Shown here piece by piece: positions 43,312 through 51,489 of a DNA stretch of 64,000 nt (within the stretch, counting starts at the first letter, position 1; each line of letters starts with the position of its first letter). The stretch spans positions 7,343,001-7,407,000 of the forward strand of contig NZ_CP108430.1 of NCBI RefSeq assembly GCF_041435335.1, written 5' to 3'. Made by a program: the position numbers and the translations under genes. A model generated the notes under the pieces. That model worked only from the letters and a program-made list of their open reading frames with translations. It searched no databases and was not told where the DNA came from. This DNA is from Streptomyces sp. NBC_01283. Its GTDB lineage: Bacteria > Actinomycetota > Actinomycetes > Streptomycetales > Streptomycetaceae.

Positions 43312-43884
43312 ATGGACGAGCAGAAGGAAACCCTCCGGGTGGGCTCGGCCGTGCGGCGCCGCCGCCGGCAGCTGGAGCTCACCCTCGCCGTGGTGGCCGA
43401 GCGCAGCGGTCTCTCGGTGCCCTTCCTGAGCCAGGTGGAGAACGAGCGGGCGCGGCCCAGCAGGCGCTCCCTGCAGCGGGTCGCCGACGCGCTCCTGACG
43501 ACCGACGTCGAACTGCTCGCCGCCGCCGATCCCGCGTGCACGGTCGACCTGACGCGCGCCGACGAGGGCGACGGCGAGGGCGCGGCCCCTGACGCCCGGG
43601 TGCGCGACCTGGTCCGGGGCCACCATCAGCTGCATGCCATCGAGTTCACCGGCGACCACGACGAGGGACGCGAGTTCCAGCACCGGAACGACGAGCTGAT
43701 GTACGTGGTGGGCGGCGCCGTCGAGGTCGAGGCGGAGGGCAGGGCGTACCGCCTCGGGCGCGGCGACAGCCTGTATCTGACCGGCGGGGTGCGCCACCGG
43801 TGGCGGGCGACCGTGCCGGACAGCCAGGTGCTCGTCGTGGCCGTGGCCGATCACATCGAAGCCGTGGACGGCTCGCGGCGCTGA
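43312..43884 (+). CDS. XRE-family regulator with cupin domain
   Basis: This 190-aa protein has an N-terminal XRE helix-turn-helix ('LTLAVVAERSGLSVPFLSQV', about residues 25-45) and a C-terminal cupin (about 110-185, 'GRAYRLGRGDSLYLTGGVRH'). The domain order is that of HipB/PuuR-like regulators which bind small ligands in the cupin. ATG 43312 follows GAAGGGAGCCGAGG. A TAGGGT element about 65 bases upstream may be its -10. It lies 12 bases before the BtuF-like gene and is probably its operon partner. Confidence 0.9.
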   Translation: MDEQKETLRVGSAVRRRRRQLELTLAVVAERSGLSVPFLSQVENERARPSRRSLQRVADALLTTDVELLAAADPACTVDLTRADEGDGEGAAPDARVRDLVRGHHQLHAIEFTGDHDEGREFQHRNDELMYVVGGAVEVEAEGRAYRLGRGDSLYLTGGVRHRWRATVPDSQVLVVAVADHIEAVDGSRR

Positions 43885-43896
43885 GGGGAGCGCACG

Positions 43897-44619
43897 GTGA
43901 CTGCGGTACGGGTCGTGTCCCTGGTGCCCTCGCTGACCGAGGCGGTCGCGGTGAGCGTGCCGGGAGCGCTGGTGGGGGCCACGGAGTGGTGCAGCCATCC
44001 GGAGGATCTTGACGTCGTCCGCGTCGGTGGCACGAAGAACCCTGACGTGCGCCGGATCATCGGGCTCGCCCCGGACCTGGTGGTCGCCAACGAGGAGGAG
44101 AACCGCGCGCCCGACCTCGCGGCGCTGCGGGCGGCGGGGATCCAGGTGCTCGTGACGGAGGTACGCGATCTGCCGGGCGCCTTCCGCGAGCTGACCCGGG
44201 TGCTTGCCGCCTGCGGGGCGGGGCGGCCCGGATGGCTGGCGCAGGCGGAGACGGCGTGGGATCAACTCCCCGAGCCGGCCGCCCGGTTGAGGGCGGTGGT
44301 TCCGATCTGGCGGCGCCCCTGGATGGTCCTGGGGTGCGACACGTTCGCCGGGGACCTGCTGCGGCGCCTGGGCGTCGACAACGCGTACGCGACACACGCC
44401 GAGCGCTATCCGCGCATCCCGGTCGAGGACCTGCGGGCGGTGTCCCCGGACGTGGTGGTCCTGCCCGACGAGCCCTACCGCTTCACCCGTGAGGACGGCC
44501 CCGAGGAGTTCACTGCCCCATCGGCCCTGGTCAGCGGCCGCCACCTCACGTGGTACGGCCCGTCCCTGGCGGAAGCACCCGCGGTTCTGGGCGAGGCGCT
44601 GCGAGCAGCTTGCCGTTGA
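43897..44619 (+). CDS. BtuF-like helical-backbone metal/cofactor-binding protein
   Basis: This 240-aa protein has the BtuF/FecB-like fold. It opens 'VVSLVPSLTEAVAVSVPGAL' and 'VGATEWCSHP', the family motif, with 'PDLVVANEEENRAPDLAALRAAGI' in the middle of the fold. No signal peptide or lipobox is visible, unlike true ABC binding proteins, so it may act in the cytoplasm. GTG 43897 follows a GAGGGGAG site. Its 3' end overlaps the convergent TDT gene by 74 bases. Confidence 0.82.
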   Translation: MTAVRVVSLVPSLTEAVAVSVPGALVGATEWCSHPEDLDVVRVGGTKNPDVRRIIGLAPDLVVANEEENRAPDLAALRAAGIQVLVTEVRDLPGAFRELTRVLAACGAGRPGWLAQAETAWDQLPEPAARLRAVVPIWRRPWMVLGCDTFAGDLLRRLGVDNAYATHAERYPRIPVEDLRAVSPDVVVLPDEPYRFTREDGPEEFTAPSALVSGRHLTWYGPSLAEAPAVLGEALRAACR

Positions 44620-45727
44620 GTGTGCCGCGCAGGGTCTGGGTGAGGGCCACTGCCCAGGCGGTCACCAGGAGGGCGTACAGGGCGATCGCCAGCCAGTCGT
44701 AGACCGCCAGGCCCGTGTGTTTGCCCAGGCCCTCGGCGCCCGTGACGCACGTGCCGACGGGGAACGTGAACGCCCACCAGGTCATCGCGAAGCCCATGCC
44801 CCGGCGCCTGGCCCGCACCACCATCGCGCCCGCGAGCGCGAGCCACAGCAGGGCGAAGCCCATCACCGGGACGCCGTAGAGCACGGCGAAGACGGCGAAG
44901 CCCTGGTCGTACGGGGCGGGGACCACGCCGGTCGCGGCCGTGTCGGCGAACTTGTTGACGGCCGTCGTCGACTGGCCCAGCGGGCCGAGCACCAGGAAGA
45001 GCGCCGGAGTGAGCGCGATCGGGAACGGGCCGCCGGTCAGCAGGCGGGCGAAGATCATCGGCAGCATCACCAGGGTGGCGAGCAGGCTCAGGCCGAACAT
45101 CGCGAAGCAGGCGTAGAGGAGGGTCTGCTGGGCCTGGCCCGCCGGGACGTGGGGGATCAGGAGGGGGCCGAGTGCGGCGGACACCATGGGCGCCACCAGG
45201 GGCAGCAGCCAGACGGGCGACGCCTGGCCCGGCTCCGGACGGTGCTTCACCACCATCAGGTACGGGATCGCGACGGCCGCCGCGAGGCCGATGACCGTAC
45301 CGGCGACGAAGAGCACGGCGTCGAGCGCGACCGCCGCGCCCGTCCCGATCCAGTCCTCGCCCACGAGGAGGGCGCCGCCGCCGACCGCGAGCAGAGCCAT
45401 GGAGAGACAGCCGTAGAAGGGCGCGACGGCCGGGTCGAGGAGATGGGCGCGGGCCTGGTCGCGGTGGTGGATCCAGTGCAGCGTCCGCGCGGCGATGAGC
45501 GTGACCAGCATGAGCAGCGAGAACGCCCAGACCGCGGTGCAGGCGGTCCGCAGGCCGGGGACGTGGACCGGCAGGGTCGCGCCCGCTCCGGCGATGATTG
45601 CCGTGCCCATGACGGAGGCGTACCAGTTCGGGCCGAGGTGGCGGGTGGCGAGGGCGATGCGGGGGGTGCCGGAGGTGGGGGACGTGGCGGAGTTCGAGGG
45701 TGCCTGCGGGTGGGCGACGGTGACCAT
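44546..45727 (-). CDS. TDT-family (SLAC1/TehA-like) membrane transporter
   Basis: This protein of about 393 aa has about ten transmembrane helices of the tellurite-resistance/dicarboxylate-transporter family. It begins 'LATRHLGPNWYASVMGTAII', the usual start of the fold. Substrates of relatives include C4-dicarboxylates, sulfite and anions; the one here is unknown. ATG 45727 is preferred over the much longer open frame, which runs into the divergent lysR-type gene. Its end overlaps the BtuF-like gene. Confidence 0.88.
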   Translation of the reverse strand: MVTVAHPQAPSNSATSPTSGTPRIALATRHLGPNWYASVMGTAIIAGAGATLPVHVPGLRTACTAVWAFSLLMLVTLIAARTLHWIHHRDQARAHLLDPAVAPFYGCLSMALLAVGGGALLVGEDWIGTGAAVALDAVLFVAGTVIGLAAAVAIPYLMVVKHRPEPGQASPVWLLPLVAPMVSAALGPLLIPHVPAGQAQQTLLYACFAMFGLSLLATLVMLPMIFARLLTGGPFPIALTPALFLVLGPLGQSTTAVNKFADTAATGVVPAPYDQGFAVFAVLYGVPVMGFALLWLALAGAMVVRARRRGMGFAMTWWAFTFPVGTCVTGAEGLGKHTGLAVYDWLAIALYALLVTAWAVALTQTLRGTLNGKLLAAPRPEPRVLPPGTGRTT

Positions 45728-45783
45728 GGTTCCACGGTCGCGCCTCGGCGGACCCCCCACCAGGAGGCATCTTCGTATGAGGA

Positions 45784-45800
45784 CATAACCTGGGCTTATG
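45784..45800. promoter_or_regulatory. Possible LysR-type box at the regulator start
   Basis: CATAA is followed by 7 bases and TTATG, containing the T-N11-A core of LysR-type sites. It lies between the divergent transporter and LysR-type genes and overlaps the regulator's ATG, so it could mediate autorepression. Confidence 0.5.
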
Positions 45801-46748
45801 AGTACGTCTTCTGGGTCGGCCGGTGTGTCCGATACGTCGACGGGGGCGGCGCCGCTCGCGCACCGGGTGCCGGACCTCGGGGCGCTGGAGCTGCTGCTCG
45901 CCGTGGCGCGGCTCGGCAGTCTGGGGCGGGCCGCGAAGGAGCTCGGCATCACGCAGCCCGCCGCGAGCAGCCGCATCCGGTCGATGGAGCGGCAGCTGGG
46001 GGTCGCGCTGGTCGACCGGTCGCCGCGGGGGTCACGGCTCACGGACGCGGGGGCGCTCGTCACGGACTGGGCGCGGCGGATCGTGGAGGCGGCGGAGGCG
46101 TTCGACGCGGGCGCGCAGGCGTTGCGGGACCGGCGGGACTCGCGGCTGCGGGTCGCGGCGAGCATGACGATCGCCGAATATCTGCTGCCGGGCTGGCTCA
46201 TCGCGCTGCGGACGCAGCGGCCGGACACGGCGGTGTCGTTGACGGCGGGCAACTCGACCGCGGTCGCGGAGCGGCTCCTGTCGGGGGAGGCGGACCTCGG
46301 CTTCGTCGAGGGGCTCGCGGTGCCGACCGGCCTCGACTCGGCGGTCATCGCCCACGACAGCCTGATCGTCGTCACGGCGCCTGGCCACGCGTGGGCGCGG
46401 CGCGGAAAGCCGCTGGGGGCGGGGGAGTTGGCGGCCACACCGCTGATCCTGCGGGAGGAGGGTTCGGGGACCCGGCAGGTCCTTGACGCGGCGCTGGGCG
46501 GCCTGGCCCGCCCGCTGATCGAGCTGTCGTCCACCACGGCGGTGAAGGCGTCCGCGGTGAACGGGGCGGGGCCCGCGGTGCTGAGTGAGCTCGCGGTGGG
46601 GGAGGAGTTGTCGGCTCGGCGCCTGGTGAACATTCCCCTGGAGGGGGTTCAGCTGCGCCGCGCCCTCCGGGCCGTGTGGCCCACGGGGCACCGTCCCACG
46701 GGGCCGGCCCGCGACCTGCTTTCCCTCACCCGGGCGGGGACGGCTTAG
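45798..46748 (+). CDS. LysR-family transcriptional regulator
   Basis: This 316-aa protein has an N-terminal winged helix ('LGSLGRAAKELGITQPAASS') and a LysR effector domain of two lobes. ATG 45798 follows no clear ribosome site and the mRNA may be leaderless. It is divergent from the TDT transporter gene with a 70-base gap, so it most likely controls it. The effector is unknown. Confidence 0.9.
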   Translation: MSTSSGSAGVSDTSTGAAPLAHRVPDLGALELLLAVARLGSLGRAAKELGITQPAASSRIRSMERQLGVALVDRSPRGSRLTDAGALVTDWARRIVEAAEAFDAGAQALRDRRDSRLRVAASMTIAEYLLPGWLIALRTQRPDTAVSLTAGNSTAVAERLLSGEADLGFVEGLAVPTGLDSAVIAHDSLIVVTAPGHAWARRGKPLGAGELAATPLILREEGSGTRQVLDAALGGLARPLIELSSTTAVKASAVNGAGPAVLSELAVGEELSARRLVNIPLEGVQLRRALRAVWPTGHRPTGPARDLLSLTRAGTA

Positions 46749-46811
46749 CTTTCCCCGGGTTGGGGGTCCCTGCCCCCGCCTTCGGCGACTGCTTTCCGCC
46801 TTCGGCGGACT

Positions 46812-46861
46812 TTCCCACCCGCCCGTCCGGTACGCCGGGTAATCGGGTGGGTGGGTGGGAA
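46812..46861. terminator. Bidirectional terminator region
   Basis: A long imperfect inverted repeat (46812-46825 with 46844-46861) follows two copies of a CCGCC-TTCG-GCGG mini-hairpin type. It lies between the convergent LysR-type and glutamine-amidotransferase genes. Confidence 0.6.
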
Positions 46862-46931
46862 GGTCCTGGCGAGGGTTGACCAGGCGTCGCGGATCCGGGC
46901 AGGGCAGGTGCCTCCCGGACCGGGGGACCCG

Positions 46932-47639
46932 CTAGCCCCGGGGTCGCGCCGCCCGGACCAGGGCGGACATGACCCGGAGGTCCTCACCCATCTCCGGGTG
47001 CCACTGCACCCCCAGTGCCCAGTGCGGGGACGGGAGTTCCACCGCCTCCACGGTGCCGTCCTCGGCGTGGGCCGACGCGATCAGGTCCTTGCCGAGCCGG
47101 TCCACCGCCTGGTGGTGGTACGTGGGGACAGCGGTCGACGGCTCCGGCGCGATGGACTCGTACAACGTGCCCGGCACCGGCTTCACCCCGTGCGTGCCGA
47201 AGACGCCCACCGCCTCCACATGCCCCTCCAGGTGCTGCACCAGCGTCCCGCCGAGCGCCACGTTCAGGAGCTGCATCCCCCGGCAGATGCCGAGCAGCGG
47301 CGTCCCGGACGCCAACGCCGCCCCGATCAGCGCCAGCTCCCACGCGTCCCGCTCCCGTGCCGGGGGGCCCGTACGCTCCTCACGCTCCGAGCCGTAACGG
47401 ACCGGCTCGACATCGGGCCCACCGGCGATGACCACGCCGTCGAGCCGGGCGACGACTTCATCCGCGTACGAAGGATCGTCCGGCGGGAGCATCGCGGTGA
47501 GTCCGCCCGCCGCCTGGACCAGCCGCGGGTAGCCGGCGGGGAGCAGCGCCGCGGGCAGCTCCCACACGCCCCAGCTCGCCTTCGCCTCCAGGTAGGTGCT
47601 GACGCCGATCAGCGGTCGGCGGGTGGTCTCACTGCTCAC
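46932..47639 (-). CDS. Gamma-glutamyl-amine hydrolase (PuuD-like class I amidotransferase)
   Basis: This 235-aa protein is a peptidase C26-type fold, with catalytic Cys in 'LLGICRGMQLLN' (C119) and the His-Glu pair in 'GVQWHPEMG' (about 215-219). By family it would hydrolyse gamma-glutamyl-GABA or a related gamma-glutamylated product. That is the last step expected in a glutamylated-amine route together with the GlnA-like enzyme and dehydrogenases to its right. GTG 47639 follows a GGGAG site. The permease gene lies 42 bases upstream, so the two likely share an mRNA. Confidence 0.9.
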   Translation of the reverse strand: MSSETTRRPLIGVSTYLEAKASWGVWELPAALLPAGYPRLVQAAGGLTAMLPPDDPSYADEVVARLDGVVIAGGPDVEPVRYGSEREERTGPPARERDAWELALIGAALASGTPLLGICRGMQLLNVALGGTLVQHLEGHVEAVGVFGTHGVKPVPGTLYESIAPEPSTAVPTYHHQAVDRLGKDLIASAHAEDGTVEAVELPSPHWALGVQWHPEMGEDLRVMSALVRAARPRG

Positions 47640-47681
47640 CCTCGTCTCCCGTCAAGTTCCGTCGCGACATGCTCGACATGC

Positions 47682-49127
47682 TCAGTCGCGTTCCAGTTCC
47701 GCCTCCGCGGCGGCCAGCGCCGCGAACTCCTCCTCCGGCGCCCGCGCCACCAGATGCTTGCGGCTGTAGAAGCCGAAGTACGCGATCGCCACCACGTATA
47801 CCGCGAGCGCGATCAACGCCGCCGTCACGTCCACCAGGAACGTCGCGACCAGCGCCGAGCAGGCGAGGACCAGCGCCACCGAAGAGGTCACCATGCCGCC
47901 CGGCGTACGGTACGGCCGCTCAAGGCCCGGCTCCCTGCGACGCAGCACGATGTGCGAGAGCGACATCAGGGCGTACGAGATGGTCGCCCCGAACACCGCG
48001 ACGTTCAGCATCCGCGCACCGTCCCCGGTGGCCGCCGCCAGGCCGAAGCCGATCGCCCCGGGGACCAGGAGACCCAGGTACGGAGCCTTGCGGCTGCTCG
48101 TGAGCGACAGGAACCTCGGCAGGTAGCCCGCCCTCGACAGCGCGAACAACTGGCGCGAGCCCGCGTAGATCAGGGAGAAGAACGACGCCACCAGGCCGGC
48201 CAGACCCGCGTAGTTGACGATGCGGCTCAGCGCCGTCGCCTCGCCGCCCGGCTGCAACGCCTCCACCAGCGGATTGCCCGCGCCCTGGATCGCGTTCGCG
48301 CCGCGGGCCCCCGCCGACGCGAAGAAGGTGAGGAGTGCGAGGACGACGAGGATGGCCATCGACCAGCGGATCGCGCGAGGCAGCGTGCGCGCCGGGTCCT
48401 TCGTCTCCTCGGCCGCCAGCGGCACGCCCTCCACGCCCAGGAAGAACCACATGCCGAACGGGAACGCCGCCCAGATTCCCAACAGCCCCATCGGCAGCCA
48501 GGAGTTGGAGCCGAACGCGTTCGCCTCCACGGGGATGTCGTTCAGCTTCGACGCGTCGAAGTCCATGAACGCGCCGACCGCGAAGACCAGCAGCGCCGCC
48601 ACCGCGATGCCCGTGACGACGAAGCTGAAGCGCAGCGCCTCGCCGACACCCCACAGGTGGATGCCGATGAAGACGACGAAGCAGGCCAGGTACACCGGCC
48701 AGCCGGAGGTGAGCCCGAAGAGGCCGAGCGACTCCACGTAGTCGCCGATGAAGATGGAGATCGCGGCCGGCGCCAGGATGTACTCGATGAGGATCGCCGT
48801 GCCGGTGAGGAAGCCGCCCCACGGGCCGAGCGCCCGGCGTGCGAAGCCGTAGCCGCCGCCCGCGGTGGGCAGGACCGACGACAGTTCCGCCAGTGAGAAG
48901 ACCATGCAGGCGTACATCACGCCCATGAGCGCCATGGCGATCGCGAGGCCGCCGAATCCGCCCTCCGCCAGGCCGAAGTTCCACCCCGAGTAGTCGCCCG
49001 AGACGACATAGGCGACGCCGAGCCCGGTGAGCAGCAGCCAGCCCGCGCTGCCCCGGCGCAGCGTTCTGCGCTCCAGATAGTCGTCCGCCGGTTCGGCGGT
49101 ACTCGTCTTGGGGGACTCCACGGTCAT
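47682..49127 (-). CDS. APC-family amine/amino-acid permease (ethanolamine permease type)
   Basis: This protein of about 481 aa has about 12 helices of the APC superfamily. 'VSGDYSGWNFGLAEGGFGGL' in the first helices is very like ethanolamine permeases of the EatA type. ATG 49127 follows TAGGAG with 8 bases between. It lies upstream of the PuuD-like gene on the same strand. The shared motif at 49166-49188 lies in its promoter region. I infer that it imports the amine used by the cluster. Confidence 0.88.
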   Translation of the reverse strand: MTVESPKTSTAEPADDYLERRTLRRGSAGWLLLTGLGVAYVVSGDYSGWNFGLAEGGFGGLAIAMALMGVMYACMVFSLAELSSVLPTAGGGYGFARRALGPWGGFLTGTAILIEYILAPAAISIFIGDYVESLGLFGLTSGWPVYLACFVVFIGIHLWGVGEALRFSFVVTGIAVAALLVFAVGAFMDFDASKLNDIPVEANAFGSNSWLPMGLLGIWAAFPFGMWFFLGVEGVPLAAEETKDPARTLPRAIRWSMAILVVLALLTFFASAGARGANAIQGAGNPLVEALQPGGEATALSRIVNYAGLAGLVASFFSLIYAGSRQLFALSRAGYLPRFLSLTSSRKAPYLGLLVPGAIGFGLAAATGDGARMLNVAVFGATISYALMSLSHIVLRRREPGLERPYRTPGGMVTSSVALVLACSALVATFLVDVTAALIALAVYVVAIAYFGFYSRKHLVARAPEEEFAALAAAEAELERD

Positions 49128-49165
49128 GGCACGGCTCCTATGCGGCGGCACTGCGGTGGGGTGAC

Positions 49166-49188
49166 TCAATGGAACGGATCCATACCTT
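49166..49188. promoter_or_regulatory. Shared operator-like motif, copy A (permease promoter)
   Basis: TCAATGG, then 9 bases, then ATACCTT. The core GGAACGGATCCATACC is a near-palindrome (12 of 16 positions). The same motif occurs in the FadR/glnA4-like intergenic region. Confidence 0.55.
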
Positions 49189-49257
49189 TGCCGTGCCGGG
49201 TACGAGAAATCAAGACCCCTGCGTTACGCCGCGGTTAATCGCCCCTGGCTCCGCCCC

Positions 49258-50040
49258 TTATGTCAGGAAACCCCGCAGCAAGGCGGCCGTACCGCCGCAG
49301 TGCTCGCGCATCATCTCCCGCGCGCCGTCCGCGTCCCCGTCGAGTACCGCCTCGACGAGTGCGGTGTGCTGGCGCTGCGAATGCTCCAGGTTCCGTACCA
49401 AGAGCGGGATGCAGTCCAGGAGGTCGTTGACGGTCGCGCGGACCGCCGCGTACTGCGCGGTGAGCGAGGGGGAGCCGCACAGCTCGGCCAGGGTCAGGTG
49501 CAGGAGGGTGTCCAGGCGGCGGTACTCGGAGAGAGGTGCCTCGTGGGTCTGCGCGAGCGCCGTGCGCAGCCGCTCGCGCTGCTCCCCGCTCAGGCCGTGC
49601 GCCGCGCAGAGCCCGGCCGCGCCGACCTCAAGGACCTCGCGGAACCGCAGTGCGTCCTCGACGTCGACGTCCGCCACGCGCCGCCGCAGCTCGTCCTCGC
49701 CCGCCGCCTCGGGGCGCGGGCGGACGAACGTCCCCCCGTACCTGCCCCGCCGCGACTCGACGAGGCCCTGGTCCTGCAGCACCTTGAGGACCTCGCGCAG
49801 CGTGACCCGGCTGATCCCGAGCCGTTCGGCCAACTCCCGCTCCGAGGGCAGGCGTTCACCGCCGGGCACCAGGCCGAGGCGTACGACCTGGAGGATCTGT
49901 TCCAGGGCCTCCTCGAAGCCGTTGCCCGCCCGTACGGGACGTAGTACCGGCGTGAGCCGGTCGTCGGCGGTCGCGGCGGCCGTCTCTGCCGCCGCCCCCG
50001 GGGTCGTCCCCGCGGCTCCGTCGGCATCCGTGTGCGACAT
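49258..50040 (-). CDS. FadR-type GntR-family regulator
   Basis: This protein of about 260 aa has a GntR winged helix ('LPSERELAERLGISRVTLRE', near residues 62-82) and a C-terminal FCD domain of helices that binds an organic-acid ligand and metal. An Ala/Thr-rich tail of about 35 residues precedes the DNA-binding domain. ATG 50040 follows AAGGGGG; the TTG at 50061 is less likely. It is divergent from the glnA4-like gene, and the shared motif lies on both sides of it, so it is the best candidate controller of this cluster. Confidence 0.88.
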   Translation of the reverse strand: MSHTDADGAAGTTPGAAAETAAATADDRLTPVLRPVRAGNGFEEALEQILQVVRLGLVPGGERLPSERELAERLGISRVTLREVLKVLQDQGLVESRRGRYGGTFVRPRPEAAGEDELRRRVADVDVEDALRFREVLEVGAAGLCAAHGLSGEQRERLRTALAQTHEAPLSEYRRLDTLLHLTLAELCGSPSLTAQYAAVRATVNDLLDCIPLLVRNLEHSQRQHTALVEAVLDGDADGAREMMREHCGGTAALLRGFLT

Positions 50041-50061
50041 CTGGCCGTACCCCCTTCCCAA

Positions 50062-50095
50062 TCAATGGTTCTCGGCAATACCTTATGGCTCTCGG
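50062..50095. promoter_or_regulatory. Shared operator-like motif, copy B, with direct repeats
   Basis: TCAATGG, 9 bases, ATACCTT (50062-50084), plus direct copies ATGGTTCTCGG (50065-50075) and ATGGCTCTCGG (50085-50095) at a 20-base period. The region is between divergent fadR-type and glnA4-like genes. Confidence 0.6.
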
Positions 50096-50117
50096 CTGAC
50101 CCAAGGAGGATTTTCCC

Positions 50118-51482
50118 GTGGCAGACCGCACACCCCCGCTCGGGATCGAGGAGCTGCGTGCTCTCGTCACGAGCGGCGAGATCGACACTGTCGTCCTGGC
50201 CTTCCCCGATATGCAAGGGCGGCTGCAGGGCAAGCGGTTCGCCGCCCAGTTCTTCCTGGACGACGTCCTGGAGCACGGCACGGAGGGCTGCAACTACCTC
50301 CTGGCCGTCGACGCGGAGATGAACACCGTCGAGGGCTACGCCATGTCCTCCTGGGACCGCGGCTACGGCGACTTCGCCATGCACCCGGACCTCAGCACCC
50401 TGCGCCGTGTCCCCTGGAACGAAGGCACCGCGATGCTCATCGCGGACCTGGCCTGGAACGACTCCTCGCCCGTCGTGGCCGCGCCCCGCCAGATCCTGCG
50501 CCGCCAGCTCGACCGGCTGGCCGAGCTCGGCTACACCGCCAACGTCGGTACGGAGCTCGAGTTCATCGTCTTCAAGGACACGTACGAGCAGGCCTGGGAC
50601 GCGGGCTACAAGGCCCTGACCCCGGCCAACCAGTACAACATCGACTACTCGGTGCTCGGCACGGGACGCATCGAGCCGCTCCTGCGCCGCATCCGCAACG
50701 AGATGGCCGCGGCCGGACTGGTCGTCGAGTCGGCCAAGGGCGAGTGCAACCCGGGCCAGCACGAGATCGTGTTCCGCTACGACGACGCCCTCGTCACCTG
50801 CGACCAGCACGCCATCTACAAGACCGGCGCCAAGGAGATCGCGTCCCAGGAGGGTGTCTCGCTCACCTTCATGGCCAAGTACAACGAGGCCGAGGGCAAC
50901 TCCTGTCACATCCACCTCTCCCTCGCGGACGCGGACGGCACCAACGCCATGGCCGGTGACGGACCCGGTGGCATGTCGCCCGTCATGCGGCACTTCCTGG
51001 CCGGACAGCTCACGGCGCTCCGCGAGTTCTCGCTGCTCTACGCGCCCAACATCAACTCCTACAAGCGGTTCCGGCCCGGCTCGTTCGCGCCGACCGCCGC
51101 CGCCTGGGGCTACGACAACCGCACCTGCGCGCTGCGCGTGGTCGGCCACGGCCGCTCGATGCGCTTCGAGAACCGCCTCCCCGGCGGCGACGTGAACCCG
51201 CACCTCGCGGTCGCCGGACTCGTGGCCGCGGGGCTGCACGGCATAGAGCAGAAGCTCGAACTGCCCGAGGAGTGCACGGGCAACGCCTACACCGGCGACT
51301 ACGCACACGTCCCCACCACTCTGCGCGAGGCCGCCGAGCTCTGGGAGAACAGCGCCATCGCCAAGGCCGCCTTCGGCGACGAGGTGGTCGCGCACTACAG
51401 CAACATGGCGCGGGTCGAGCTGGACGCCTTCGACTCCGCGGTGACCGACTGGGAGCTCCGCCGCTCCTTCGAACGCATGTGA
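50118..51482 (+). CDS. glnA4: Glutamine-synthetase-like gamma-glutamyl-amine synthetase (GlnA4-like)
   Basis: This 454-aa protein is a type I-like GS relative that probably joins glutamate to an amine. 'VGTELEFIVFKDTYEQAWDA', 'KGECNPGQHEIVFRYDDALV' and 'NSYKRFRPGSFAPTAAAWGY' follow the GS catalytic layout, but the family is distant from true GlnA. Its position with an ethanolamine-type permease, a FadR-type regulator and two dehydrogenases fits GlnA4 of S. coelicolor, described as a gamma-glutamylethanolamide synthetase; the assignment rests on context. ATG... the start used is GTG at 50118, after AAGGAGG. The aldehyde dehydrogenase gene follows after 7 bases. Confidence 0.85.
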   Translation: MADRTPPLGIEELRALVTSGEIDTVVLAFPDMQGRLQGKRFAAQFFLDDVLEHGTEGCNYLLAVDAEMNTVEGYAMSSWDRGYGDFAMHPDLSTLRRVPWNEGTAMLIADLAWNDSSPVVAAPRQILRRQLDRLAELGYTANVGTELEFIVFKDTYEQAWDAGYKALTPANQYNIDYSVLGTGRIEPLLRRIRNEMAAAGLVVESAKGECNPGQHEIVFRYDDALVTCDQHAIYKTGAKEIASQEGVSLTFMAKYNEAEGNSCHIHLSLADADGTNAMAGDGPGGMSPVMRHFLAGQLTALREFSLLYAPNINSYKRFRPGSFAPTAAAWGYDNRTCALRVVGHGRSMRFENRLPGGDVNPHLAVAGLVAAGLHGIEQKLELPEECTGNAYTGDYAHVPTTLREAAELWENSAIAKAAFGDEVVAHYSNMARVELDAFDSAVTDWELRRSFERM

Positions 51483-51489
51483 GGCACCC

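Noticed and set aside
44546..46633. Single 695-codon minus frame spanning the TDT gene and the LysR-type gene
   Set aside because: The upstream half is antisense to a clear LysR-family gene; the TDT protein starts at 45727.
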